Below, piece by piece: positions 26,449 to 34,545 of a stretch of DNA of 54,600 nt (positions within the stretch are counted from its first letter, which is position 1; each line of letters opens with the position of its first letter). The notes beneath the pieces were generated by a model, which worked only from the letters and a program-made list of their open reading frames with translations, had not been told where the DNA came from and did no database searches. A program made the translations under genes and the position numbers. Origin of the DNA: Anaerolineaceae bacterium (lineage in GTDB: Bacteria > Chloroflexota > Anaerolineae > Aggregatilineales > Phototrophicaceae); NCBI GenBank assembly GCA_020634165.1, contig JACKCF010000010.1:1-54600 (forward strand), written 5' to 3'.

Positions 26449-26486
26449 AAAAGATGGACCAATACTTCTAACTTGGTCCATCTTTT
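26449..26486 (-). terminator. Intrinsic terminator after the HAD-family gene
   Basis: A 14-bp perfect inverted repeat (26449-26462 with 26473-26486) contains GATGGACCAA on one side and is flanked by A4/T4. The loop is 10 bases. It would work in both directions. Confidence 0.82.
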
Positions 26487-26529
26487 CGTCCAACTCTGTC
26501 GAATGCTCGCGTGATAATCCGACGATCTG

Positions 26530-27795
26530 TTATATCGGCAGGCTGAGTTCAATCTCTTCCAGTACGCCGATGAGTTCCGATGGTGACTTGATCTCATAAT
26601 CAGGCACTTCAGACTCATCAGCGGGTGTATGCGAGCGGCGGTCTGACCAGGAAATCCATATGCTGATGATACCCAGGGCGTTCGCCCCCTTGATGTCGCG
26701 TTCCAGGTTATTCCCGACCATCACTACGTGACTATAATCTTCACGGCCGATTTGGATAGCGTTTAGTGCTGTCTCGAACATGATGGCCGCTGGTTTGGGT
26801 TCACCAACATCCCCGGAAATCGCAAAGGCTTCAAAATACTTCCAGAGGTCGTAATAGCCAAGGATGTTCTCAAAAGTGCCGCGTGGCCCATCCGCGACCA
26901 AAGCCAGCCGATAGCCATTGGCCGCCAGTGACCTTACCATGTCTGCGGCACCTGGGATCAGTTCTGCCTGCTGTACGACCTCATTTATATCCTTAACTTC
27001 GGTACGCTCATCGACCATTGTGTCGCCGCTGTCCAGGCAAACGGCTGCCAGATGTGGAACAGTCTGATATAGCTCCTGTATACATGCTTTGACTCGTTCG
27101 GGTATCCATGCTGCGAGTGCTTCCCAACTGACCAGCACGATGTCGCGAAGATCAACGTATTGGGAAAACTCGAAGGTTGGCGTAAATGCATGTCGTTTCA
27201 TGTAGAGCTTGGCCAGTCGGTGACTGAGTGCCGATGGGTTGCCGAAGGCTTCTGCACCAAAAGGATTGCTTGTATGGACGCCACCACTGCCAGCAGTTCT
27301 GGTACATTTTTCGATTGTGTACTCTTTTAAGTTGATGAGCCAATCAGCTTTGAGGGCGTTAGCATGCTTTCCTGGCTCGGAAAATACTGTGATGCGTCCA
27401 TCTTCTAACGGCAACGTAATCGCGTCATCTGCCATCAGGTTTTTTCCGCCATGTGCAGACGCTTCTACCTTTTCAAGCTGGCCATCCGCATCCAGATACA
27501 CCCAGATATGCTCAAGCTCATACAGGTGCTCAATGTCCCAGTCCCACCATATGGCATATTCAATGATTGTGCCCTGACCAGGGTCCAACTCGAACTTTGA
27601 AGATGGCGATTTCTGTGGGGTACGAATAATGGTGCATCCAGCAGCCAGGGGCAAAAAGGGTTCGTCCTTGTCAAAACGGATATACGGCGCCCATTCATAG
27701 ATAAGCGACTCAATCGGGTCGCTCTGTGATTTCAATCTCTCTAGCGAAGACATATCAGACATCTGGGGAATTTCCACCTTTTCTAAAGAAGACAT
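26530..27795 (-). CDS. HAD-family hydrolase fused to an N-terminal domain of unknown function
   Basis: Residues ~245-420 are a HAD hydrolase: motif I VCLDSGDTMVDE (DxGxT in place of DxDxT), motif II ADGPRGT, motif III Lys in GEPKP, and motif IV GNNLERDIKGANALG. Residues ~25-235 are a separate region: YEWAPYIRFDKDEPFLP, then WWDWDIEHLYELEHIWVYLD and VEASAHGG, a pattern I find reminiscent of Vps62/DUF946-like proteins. A Trp/His-rich part, ending near SNPFGAEAFG, follows. The two-domain combination is not one I recognise. Internal ATGs (27762, 27753) are alternative starts; the one at 27762 has AAGGTGG upstream. A terminator follows. Confidence 0.8.
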   Translation of the reverse strand: MSSLEKVEIPQMSDMSSLERLKSQSDPIESLIYEWAPYIRFDKDEPFLPLAAGCTIIRTPQKSPSSKFELDPGQGTIIEYAIWWDWDIEHLYELEHIWVYLDADGQLEKVEASAHGGKNLMADDAITLPLEDGRITVFSEPGKHANALKADWLINLKEYTIEKCTRTAGSGGVHTSNPFGAEAFGNPSALSHRLAKLYMKRHAFTPTFEFSQYVDLRDIVLVSWEALAAWIPERVKACIQELYQTVPHLAAVCLDSGDTMVDERTEVKDINEVVQQAELIPGAADMVRSLAANGYRLALVADGPRGTFENILGYYDLWKYFEAFAISGDVGEPKPAAIMFETALNAIQIGREDYSHVVMVGNNLERDIKGANALGIISIWISWSDRRSHTPADESEVPDYEIKSPSELIGVLEEIELSLPI

Positions 27796-27890
27796 TAGGT
27801 TGCTCTAAGGTTAAAACCCACTAGGAATACTACATTTAGTGGATATTTCAATACGACTAATGGTTCCGATCCAAATGAGGTTACCACTGT

Positions 27891-29819
27891 ATGCTGATTT
27901 TGCCTCCGATCATTAGCCATTCTATCGGGTTTTTCCTGATTGCCCTTGCAGCAAAGCAAATCGGAAAATTTTTCTCCCGTTATGGTTTGCCCTACATCAC
28001 CGGTTATTTAGGGGCGGGTGTTCTTGCTGGCCCGTTCATTCTGGAACTGCTTCCCAAAGAAGCGGTTGAATCTCTGCGCTACATTGATGATGTCTCTCTG
28101 GCGATTATCGCCTTCGTAGCCGGCAGCGAACTCTATCTCAAAGAGATTCGCGCTCGGTTACGAGGCATTCTTCTGAATGCTACCGGAATAGTCATTGCTG
28201 CGTTCATCTTGATCGGTATTGCATTATTTATCTTGCAATCCTTCATCCCATTTACTGCTGACTACCCATTCATTACGAAAGCAGCAGTGTCATTGCTGGG
28301 CGCGACTATCTTGCTTGCGCTTTCCCCGGCCAGTACCATCGCCGTCATCCAGGAAGCTCGTGCTAAAGGCCCATTCTCTACCACAGTTCTGAGCATCACT
28401 GTTGTGATGGATGTAGTCATTATCATCTTTTTCGCAGTGTCAGTTGCATTTGCCAGTGCGATGATTGATAACGAGCCGGTTACGATCAGCTTCCTTATCA
28501 TCCTGGCAGTTGATATCGTGATTGCGCTGGTGGCTGGCTATTTCATTGGCCGCGTGATTGCCGCTATGCTCTCGGCATCACTCACTAAGATCATGAAAGC
28601 GGTGTTGCTGCTGGCATTGGGTTATTTGCTATTTGAATCCGCCAATCATGTGCCAGGTTGGATCTACGATGCTATCGGCGTCAAAATCAAAATTGAGCCG
28701 CTGTTGATGTCGATGGTCGCGGGTTTCACAGTGACTAACTTCACTCGCTTCCGGCAACCCTTTGAAGATTTGCTACACGACATCAGTCCGGCCGTATATG
28801 TCGCGTTTTTCGCCCTGACAGGCATTGGCCTCAAGCTGGATATTCTCATCAGCACGATAGGTATCGCAGCTATCCTGTTTGGTGTCCGCATGGTTGCGAT
28901 CATTATCGGCACCTATGCTGGCGGCCTGATTGCGGGCGAACCCCAGAACTTCCGCCGTTATGCTGGCCTCGGTTTGATTACGCAGGCGGGTATCGCTCTT
29001 GGCCTTGCCAGGGAAACCGCCGTTTTCTTCCCGGATACGCTCGGCAGTGACTTTGCTACGCTCATTATCGCGGTCATCGTTCTGAACGAAGTGTTTGGCC
29101 CCATGCTGCTCAAATATGCGCTCCGGCAAGTAGGTGAGGCTTATGTACCGGAAAGCTCGCGTGGTGAACCGAGGCGACTGCTCATTCTGGGCATCGAGCC
29201 GCAGTCGATGACCCTGGCGCGACAGATGGCCTCGCGTGGTTGGCAGGTGGTTGTCGCAGATACGGACGCGGAACGTGTAGAAGCACTGGCCGCCGAAGAT
29301 GTCGATGAGCGCGCGATTCCGCACATTGATCGCCAGACCTTATCGCCGCTTCTCAAAAATGAGCACGATGCACTGGTTGTCCTGATGGATGACGATGATG
29401 CCAGCTTGCGTGCCTGTATGCTCGCACGTGATGAATTTGGTGTTACGAACCTTGTCGTTCGCTTGCGTGATGTCGCCCGTTGGGATGAGTTTATTGAGGC
29501 CGGTATCCGTGTCATTGATCCGGCCTCAGCCATTGTCTACCTCTTGGAACAGTCAATCAATGCGCCGGAAGTCGTTGACCTGCTGCTGCATCAGGACCCG
29601 GACCACGATGTTTCTCAGATCGAAATTACTGAGAAATCAATCGATAATCTTCCATTACGTGATCTACGTTTGCCAACCGATGTATTGATTCTTGAAATCA
29701 TGCGTGACGGTCAGACGATTGTGCCGCACGGCTTTTCCTCGGTGAGGTTAGGCGACAAGGTTACTGTGATTGGCAGCCCCAACAGTCTGACCAAGGTCAT
29801 GCTCAAACTGAGTCCCTGA
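27891..29819 (+). CDS. CPA2-family cation:proton antiporter with TrkA-N/TrkA-C regulatory domains
   Basis: The 642-residue protein has about 12 membrane helices in residues 5-405, with the CPA2 features YITGYLGAGVLAGPF near the start and SLLGATILLALSPASTIAV. A cytoplasmic Rossmann-like RCK (TrkA-N) domain follows (~422-545, RRLLILGIEPQSMTLARQMA). A TrkA-C domain closes the protein (~560-640, ending GDKVTVIGSPNSLTKVML). It probably exchanges K+ or Na+ for H+, gated by nucleotide binding. It resembles KefB/KefC but there is no KefF/KefG partner gene. It stands alone, divergent from the HAD gene across 95 bp. Confidence 0.92.
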   Translation: MLILPPIISHSIGFFLIALAAKQIGKFFSRYGLPYITGYLGAGVLAGPFILELLPKEAVESLRYIDDVSLAIIAFVAGSELYLKEIRARLRGILLNATGIVIAAFILIGIALFILQSFIPFTADYPFITKAAVSLLGATILLALSPASTIAVIQEARAKGPFSTTVLSITVVMDVVIIIFFAVSVAFASAMIDNEPVTISFLIILAVDIVIALVAGYFIGRVIAAMLSASLTKIMKAVLLLALGYLLFESANHVPGWIYDAIGVKIKIEPLLMSMVAGFTVTNFTRFRQPFEDLLHDISPAVYVAFFALTGIGLKLDILISTIGIAAILFGVRMVAIIIGTYAGGLIAGEPQNFRRYAGLGLITQAGIALGLARETAVFFPDTLGSDFATLIIAVIVLNEVFGPMLLKYALRQVGEAYVPESSRGEPRRLLILGIEPQSMTLARQMASRGWQVVVADTDAERVEALAAEDVDERAIPHIDRQTLSPLLKNEHDALVVLMDDDDASLRACMLARDEFGVTNLVVRLRDVARWDEFIEAGIRVIDPASAIVYLLEQSINAPEVVDLLLHQDPDHDVSQIEITEKSIDNLPLRDLRLPTDVLILEIMRDGQTIVPHGFSSVRLGDKVTVIGSPNSLTKVMLKLSP

Positions 29820-29840
29820 TTGGGATTAGGTGTCACAAGC

Positions 29841-29870
29841 AAAAACGAGGTGGTTTACCACCTCGTTTTT
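29841..29870. terminator. Bidirectional intrinsic terminator between the antiporter and rhodanese genes
   Basis: AAAAACGAGGTGGT (29841-29854) is the perfect inverse of ACCACCTCGTTTTT (29857-29870). The A and T runs serve both convergent genes. Confidence 0.88.
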
Positions 29871-29904
29871 TTGTATCTAGGCTATTGGACTGTCGAAAAT
29901 ATCG

Positions 29905-31542
29905 TTATGGGGTTGCAACAGGCAGATCAGCGCTTGACCATGCCCCGAAGCCGCCACCCAGTGTACGAACATTTTCGTAACCCAGGATTTGCATGATTTC
30001 CATAGCCATCGTGCTGCGATGGGTCGGGTTATCATAAATGACGACTGCTGCGGCCATATCTTCCGGCCATTGGTCCATGCTGGCAACGAATTGCTCCAGC
30101 GGAATGTGGACGGCACCCTCGATGTAACCACTGTTGAATTCGCCATCGGTACGGACGTCGATCAGGAAGATCTCATTCTCGAACAGTTCTTCGTTGAGTG
30201 CGTCTGCGCGGACGACATAGTAACCATCGGGGATGCTGGTGATGTAGCCATCGACAGCGGCAAACAGGTCAGGATCGATTTCAGGAGCCATACCCACTTC
30301 AGCTTCTACCGGAACATCAGAGACAGCATTGCCAGCACCAGTCCAACCACCGAAGCCCGTCAACAGGCTGCGTGTATTGGTGTAGCCAAGCAGGTTCAGG
30401 GCTTCCATTGCCAGCGCTGAACGGTGACCGCTGCCGCAGTAAACGACGATATTCGCATCCTGAGCCGGTAGCAGATCAAGGCTCTGGGTCAGTTCGTTAA
30501 GCGGAACGTTGATCGCACCTTCGATGTGTGATTCGGTGTATTCATCAACGGTACGGACGTCTACCACGAATGGAGCATCATCGCTGGCGAGTTCTTCCGC
30601 CAGACCATCGGGACGGACAGCGTTGAAGTTTTCCGGCAGATCACTGAGGTAGGCATCAGCAATGGCTGCAAAGTCGAAGTCAGACGCGGTTTCTTCAGGA
30701 ACACCCTCAAGTGGTAAACCGGCAGCAATCCAGGCACCAATACCACCAGACACATTACGGACATTGGTGTAACCCATCAGGTTCATCATGACGGTGGCGA
30801 TACCACCACGGTAACCACTGGCGCAGTAAACGACAATCGGCGCATCTTTGTCTTCTGGCCACATATCAACGCTGGCCATGAATTCGTTAATCCAGATGTG
30901 ATCGGCACCGGCGATATAGCCAGTGGCCCATTCTTCCGGGCTGCGTACGTCGATGAGAATGATGTCAGGATTCTCGAACAGTTCTTCGTTGAGGGCATCA
31001 GCGCGGACCAGACCATAGCCCTGGGGCATATTGGTCAGGTAACTGTTAACAGCCTCGTAAACTGCGCCGTCAAACTCAGGAGCTTCACTCGCTTCTGGAA
31101 CGAATGCCTCGGTGACAGTCGGGAGATTTTCACCAACCCATGAACCCATACCGCCTGTCATAGTCATGGCATTGTTGTAGCCGAGTGAACGCAGGGATGC
31201 CTGTGCCAACATAGCGCGTGCGCCACCCTGGCAGATCACGATGATTTCAGCATCGATATCAGGCAGCAGGTTCAGGTTTTCGCCCAATGTGCGAATCGGC
31301 ACATTGAAGGCACCTTCAATATGGCCCGCTTCATATTCTTCAATCTCACGAACGTCGAGCAAGAGCACGTCACGTTCTGCAATGGCTGTCACAACATCAG
31401 CCGGTGCAATCGTGCCATACGGCGGAATGGTGGCCTGATAAGCTTCAAGTTGAGCGACGACAGCCGCATCTTGTGCCGCTACTGGTACAACAAGGGCGAA
31501 GACCAGCATGACGGCCAATAAAACAAATCCTAGCTTACGCAT
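29905..31542 (-). CDS. Secreted protein with four tandem rhodanese domains
   Basis: The 545-residue protein has a signal peptide cleaved probably at VAA-Q (~23). Four rhodanese domains of ~105 residues follow at ~45-145, 170-280, 295-405 and 425-540. Each has the LIDVR-type strand, a GYI/HIEGA motif and a GGxGAW-type end. The sulfur-carrying Cys is present in domains 1-3 (C104 ICQGGARA, C240 VYCASGYRG, C369 VYCGSGHRS). Domain 4 has Asp504 instead (IYDNPTHRS). Rhodaneses carry persulfide sulfur, so exported tandem copies suggest extracytoplasmic sulfur handling. The gene lies 166 bp after the large multiheme cytochrome gene, same strand. Confidence 0.92.
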   Translation of the reverse strand: MRKLGFVLLAVMLVFALVVPVAAQDAAVVAQLEAYQATIPPYGTIAPADVVTAIAERDVLLLDVREIEEYEAGHIEGAFNVPIRTLGENLNLLPDIDAEIIVICQGGARAMLAQASLRSLGYNNAMTMTGGMGSWVGENLPTVTEAFVPEASEAPEFDGAVYEAVNSYLTNMPQGYGLVRADALNEELFENPDIILIDVRSPEEWATGYIAGADHIWINEFMASVDMWPEDKDAPIVVYCASGYRGGIATVMMNLMGYTNVRNVSGGIGAWIAAGLPLEGVPEETASDFDFAAIADAYLSDLPENFNAVRPDGLAEELASDDAPFVVDVRTVDEYTESHIEGAINVPLNELTQSLDLLPAQDANIVVYCGSGHRSALAMEALNLLGYTNTRSLLTGFGGWTGAGNAVSDVPVEAEVGMAPEIDPDLFAAVDGYITSIPDGYYVVRADALNEELFENEIFLIDVRTDGEFNSGYIEGAVHIPLEQFVASMDQWPEDMAAAVVIYDNPTHRSTMAMEIMQILGYENVRTLGGGFGAWSSADLPVATP

Positions 31543-31657
31543 ATTCTCCTCCTATGGAGTTGATACTACTTTGAAGTGAGTGACATTGTGGACAAAATGG
31601 CATTTCATCTGTCTGGTTTCAATAAGCGGAACCTCGTTTTGTGTTGAATCGGTGCTG

Positions 31658-31688
31658 TACGGTGGCTGATACCGGACCAGCCACCGTA
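31658..31688 (-). other. Strong stem-loop between the cytochrome and rhodanese genes
   Basis: TACGGTGGCTG (31658-31668) and CAGCCACCGTA (31678-31688) form an 11-bp perfect stem with a 9-base loop. No T-run follows on either side. It may be a factor-dependent stop, a processing site or an mRNA-stabilising hairpin that sets the two genes' relative levels. Confidence 0.5.
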
Positions 31689-31708
31689 TATGAACTTAGA
31701 ATGTAGGC

Positions 31709-33070
31709 TCAGTTGCCCCAGAATCCGCTGCTATCGTCAGCTTCTGGTGTTTCAGTGGCAGTCGGTTCTTCACCCCAGAAGCTGCCAGAATCTTGTGTTT
31801 CTTCTTCCTCGGCAGGGGCATCACCCCAGAAACCATCACTGCTTTGGTCACTGGGTTCTTCCGTAGCCGGGGCATCACCCCAGAAGGTGTTACTCTCTGT
31901 CGCAGGTTCTTCCTCTGTAGAGCCACCACCGAAGAAGTCTTCTGTCGACTGTGCACCACGATCATCGTATTCCTCGTAGCCAGCCGGTAGCGGTGGGGCG
32001 CCTTCGACGATGACCGCCGCATTGGCCGCTAGCTCTTCCGGCGCAACGCGATCAGCAGTCAGGAAAATCTCGTCGTTATAGTGGCAGCTTGTGCAGCTCT
32101 CAGTCTGTGGCGTATTCCGCTGAATGTTGTGCGGCGTTGAATAGAGCCAGGTCGAACGATTGTCGTAGTTCGTTAGCTCGATGCCATAGTAGCTAAACGA
32201 CTCGTGATCGATTGGAACATGGCGCAGCGTGACATACTCCCACGGGCGTTCCGCGCTGATGAGCGCATTTTTGCCTATGGCGAAGTCCAGGCTGTAGGAT
32301 TCGACCGAGAAGAACGGAATGCCGTCATCACTTTGCTCGACGTGGCAGTTGATGCAGTTGTTGTATTCAATGCTATGGCAGGTCTGGCAGGACATGGATT
32401 CCGTGCCGTGTAGTTCGTGCTGCAATATGCCACTGCCGACGCCAACTTGATCCTCATGGCAGCTAATACATGACGGTTCTTCACCGCCATCATAGCGATG
32501 GTTGACATCCACCATATCCATACCATGCATTTCATCGCCAGTATGGCAGGCAATACAGGTCATACGGCTGGTATAGTGAACATCGGCATGCCCGGACGTC
32601 AGGCCGCGATATTCATCGTTGATGCGGCTGCCATGACAGGCTGTGCAGTTCTGGAACATTGAAGGTTCACGTTGGAAGGCGTGACCCTCGATCAGCCCGC
32701 CGCCGACGCTGGCTGGTTGGCTGACATGGCAATCACCACATGTCGCATGGCAGGAATTGCAATGATACGATTCCATCTCTTCTACAACTGGATGATCTTC
32801 CGGCACAGTGCGGCTGTATACGGCAGTATCGTAACCAGCCAATGTATAGTGAAGGCTGTTCACAGATGCTTCAGTAATTGCCGGATGGCATTGACCACAT
32901 GTGCTGACCGGATCAGCAGTCGGGCTGCTCACCATACCTTCATGGGCAAGTTCCATATCGTCAACCGACTGGCCCAGATGGCAGCTTGTGCAGTTAATCA
33001 TCGAATGTATGTCTTGTTCGTACGTTTCGCCGTCAATCCAGACGAGCTCCCATGGCTCACGTTCAGCCAC
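31709..33070 (-). CDS. Decaheme c-type cytochrome with acidic FWG-repeat tail (main body, probably fused in frame to the upstream lipoprotein segment)
   Basis: Ten CxxCH heme sites are present in 453 residues: CTSCH, CGQCH, CNSCH, CGDCH, CTACH, CIACH, CISCH, CQTCH, CINCH and CTSCH. Extra His residues are available as distal ligands. The last ~75 residues are a Ser/Glu/Asp-rich tail with repeated TFWGD, GFWGD, SFWGE and terminal GFWGN. The open frame begins at a GTG and has no signal peptide, although heme c must be attached outside the membrane. It lies in the same frame as the preceding 98-codon segment, separated only by TGA GGC GGC GCC. The real product is probably one exported protein of ~555 residues with 11 hemes, if the TGA is read or is an error. 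Its role is electron transfer. Confidence 0.82.
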   Translation of the reverse strand: MAEREPWELVWIDGETYEQDIHSMINCTSCHLGQSVDDMELAHEGMVSSPTADPVSTCGQCHPAITEASVNSLHYTLAGYDTAVYSRTVPEDHPVVEEMESYHCNSCHATCGDCHVSQPASVGGGLIEGHAFQREPSMFQNCTACHGSRINDEYRGLTSGHADVHYTSRMTCIACHTGDEMHGMDMVDVNHRYDGGEEPSCISCHEDQVGVGSGILQHELHGTESMSCQTCHSIEYNNCINCHVEQSDDGIPFFSVESYSLDFAIGKNALISAERPWEYVTLRHVPIDHESFSYYGIELTNYDNRSTWLYSTPHNIQRNTPQTESCTSCHYNDEIFLTADRVAPEELAANAAVIVEGAPPLPAGYEEYDDRGAQSTEDFFGGGSTEEEPATESNTFWGDAPATEEPSDQSSDGFWGDAPAEEEETQDSGSFWGEEPTATETPEADDSSGFWGN

Positions 33071-33072
33071 GG
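33050..33072 (-). other. Hairpin just after the in-frame TGA, SECIS-like candidate
   Basis: In the mRNA sense (minus strand), CCGTGGCT (33072-33065) pairs with AGCCATGG (33057-33050): seven Watson-Crick pairs and one G-U, closing a 7-base loop that begins with G (GAACGTG). The stem begins 7 nt and the loop 15 nt after the TGA (33082-33080), near the short end of what is accepted for bacterial SECIS elements. A weak lower stem (GAG with CTC at 33046-33044) can also form. A hairpin in GC-rich coding sequence may be chance. Confidence 0.25.
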
Positions 33073-33079
33073 CGCCGCC

Positions 33080-33376
33080 TCAGCCAGGGCCGGAGGAAAG
33101 GCTCTCTGCCTCATTGTCCTCCGGTATGGCCAGCAGCGTTAACTGTGCCTGATTGGTGTGGCATGCAAGACATTCAACATCGGTAAACGGGGGAACCTGC
33201 GTCAGCGAAAGGCTGGCGAGTGCGACTTCTGCTGGTGTAGCTGTGACAGCACTCTCTATTGTTTCAACACTGGCAAGTTCTGGTGCAGATCGGTCGGGAG
33301 TACAGCCAATGAGCGTAATACCCAATCCAACCAGCAATAAGCCAATAATTGCAAAATAAGCGGTGCGACTTCGCAT
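33080..33376 (-). CDS. Lipoprotein signal and first heme segment of the large multiheme cytochrome (ends at in-frame TGA)
   Basis: This 98-codon frame has a good ribosome-binding site (AAAGG before the ATG). It encodes a lipoprotein signal (hydrophobic stretch ~8-23, lipobox LIGC), a Thr/Ala/Glu linker and one heme site (ECLACH, ~70-75), then ends SSGPG-TGA. Translation in the same frame after the TGA continues GGAVAEREPW and into the decaheme frame. Alone it would be a monoheme lipoprotein and its downstream partner would lack an export signal. The two are best read as one gene, either interrupted by a nonsense change or containing a recoded TGA. TGA is a normal stop elsewhere in the window. 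Confidence 0.75.
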   Translation of the reverse strand: MRSRTAYFAIIGLLLVGLGITLIGCTPDRSAPELASVETIESAVTATPAEVALASLSLTQVPPFTDVECLACHTNQAQLTLLAIPEDNEAESLSSGPG

Positions 33377-33512
33377 CGACGGACCTTTACTCCGTAAATA
33401 TTGATTTCATCATAGCCATTGACTTATAGCTCCGATAGTGACGAATATCACAAGGAAAGGGTAGCTCATCACTGTTTTCAACATGTCCGTGTGAGTTAAA
33501 TTGGACCTAATA

Positions 33513-33523
33513 GGTATAAGTCT
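33513..33523 (+). promoter_or_regulatory. Putative extended -10 element before the octaheme cytochrome
   Basis: GGTATAAGTCT is identical to the element upstream of the thioredoxin gene at 13218-13228 and sits 30 bases before the start codon. The 177-bp region (33377-33553) must also hold the promoter of the divergent lipoprotein cytochrome gene, which I could not place. Confidence 0.35.
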
Positions 33524-33553
33524 GCGATTTCATCTAACATTGCGAAAAGAGAC

Positions 33554-34510
33554 ATGAGCACACAAAACAGGCCCCTTCATATAATATTGATCGTATTTGT
33601 GCTTGTAGTTATGCTTTTTATAGCTACATGGACAGTGGCTGCCCAGGACGATGCATCTGACGCGGAAACCGGAGACGAAGTTACCGTCGAAGTCGCTGAA
33701 GTTCAGACCTGCGCCGAATGTCATATCGATGTGGTTGCTGATTGGCAAGATAGCGTCCACGCAACCGCCTTCCAAACCGAGGGATTTCAGCATGCTGTTG
33801 CTGAAGGTTTGGATTCGTCCTGCCTGGAATGTCACGCAACTGGTTATTCCCCGGTGACAGGTGAAATTGCTGCCGAGGGAGTAACGTGCGAGGCATGTCA
33901 TGGCACCACACCGGAAAATCATCCAGAAGAACCCGTGCCCGTCCTCAATGGCATTGATGTGTGTGCGGAATGTCACCTGACCACCTACCACGAGTGGCAG
34001 GTCAGCCCGCATGGTGCAGAGAATATGCCCTGTACAACCTGCCATGATCCGCATCCGCAGCAGATTCGCTTTGAATCGAACAATGCTCTCTGCCTGGATT
34101 GTCATGGGGATGATGTGCTAACAGGCTTTGCCCACGAAACCCACACCGAGAACGAATGTACAGACTGCCATTGGCATCGCGGTGAGTTTGATACGCAGGC
34201 CCATCTGGTTACAGGCGCCTTATCACCTACAGGTCACGAAGGCGACGTCGAAACCCTGGCATGCACAACCTGCCACGAAAATCAGGAAGAATACCTCGCC
34301 AGCCGTGAAGCAGGTGCTGAAATGGTCACGGCATCGCGCGTGGATATCGCAGAACTAGAGGCCGAAGTGGCTTCCGTTCGTGCTCAGGGTGAAAACAGTT
34401 CAGCCGTACACCTGATTCAGGGTATTGTCGTCGGTATCGCTTTGGGTGGCATTCTGGTCCTGCTCATGTCACGCCTGCGCCCTGGACGTTTCGACCGTCG
34501 GTCGAACTAG
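33554..34510 (+). CDS. Octaheme c-type cytochrome with C-terminal membrane anchor
   Basis: The 318-residue exported protein has a signal peptide (~8-30, likely cut at VAA-Q). Eight CxxCH sites follow: CAECH, CLECH, CEACH, CAECH, CTTCH, CLDCH, CTDCH and CTTCH. A single membrane helix (~285-308) comes before a short basic tail. The pattern is that of cytochrome c554/NrfB-like electron carriers, and no active-site Lys-type heme (CxxCK) is seen, so a nitrite reductase is unlikely. It is the first gene of a three-gene unit with a ferredoxin subunit and an NrfD-type subunit. It is the likely electron acceptor from, or donor to, the quinone pool through them. Confidence 0.92.
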   Translation: MSTQNRPLHIILIVFVLVVMLFIATWTVAAQDDASDAETGDEVTVEVAEVQTCAECHIDVVADWQDSVHATAFQTEGFQHAVAEGLDSSCLECHATGYSPVTGEIAAEGVTCEACHGTTPENHPEEPVPVLNGIDVCAECHLTTYHEWQVSPHGAENMPCTTCHDPHPQQIRFESNNALCLDCHGDDVLTGFAHETHTENECTDCHWHRGEFDTQAHLVTGALSPTGHEGDVETLACTTCHENQEEYLASREAGAEMVTASRVDIAELEAEVASVRAQGENSSAVHLIQGIVVGIALGGILVLLMSRLRPGRFDRRSN

Positions 34511-34545
34511 GCCAAGGCGAGGAACCATATAAAGGTAGATAGATT

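Noticed and set aside
26247..26529. Small gene in the AT-rich stretch before putA
   Set aside because: No open frame with a ribosome-binding site was found; the region is explained by the terminator at 26449-26486 and the putA upstream region.
33080..33082. General TGA reassignment (TGA as a sense codon) in this organism
   Set aside because: Many intact genes here end in TGA (for example the IclR, Fur-family and deacetylase-like genes), so TGA is an ordinary stop and only a local recoding could apply.
33554..34510. Octaheme protein as a nitrite or hydroxylamine reductase
   Set aside because: All eight heme sites are CxxCH. No CxxCK catalytic heme or cross-linking Tyr context is visible, so it is treated as an electron carrier.
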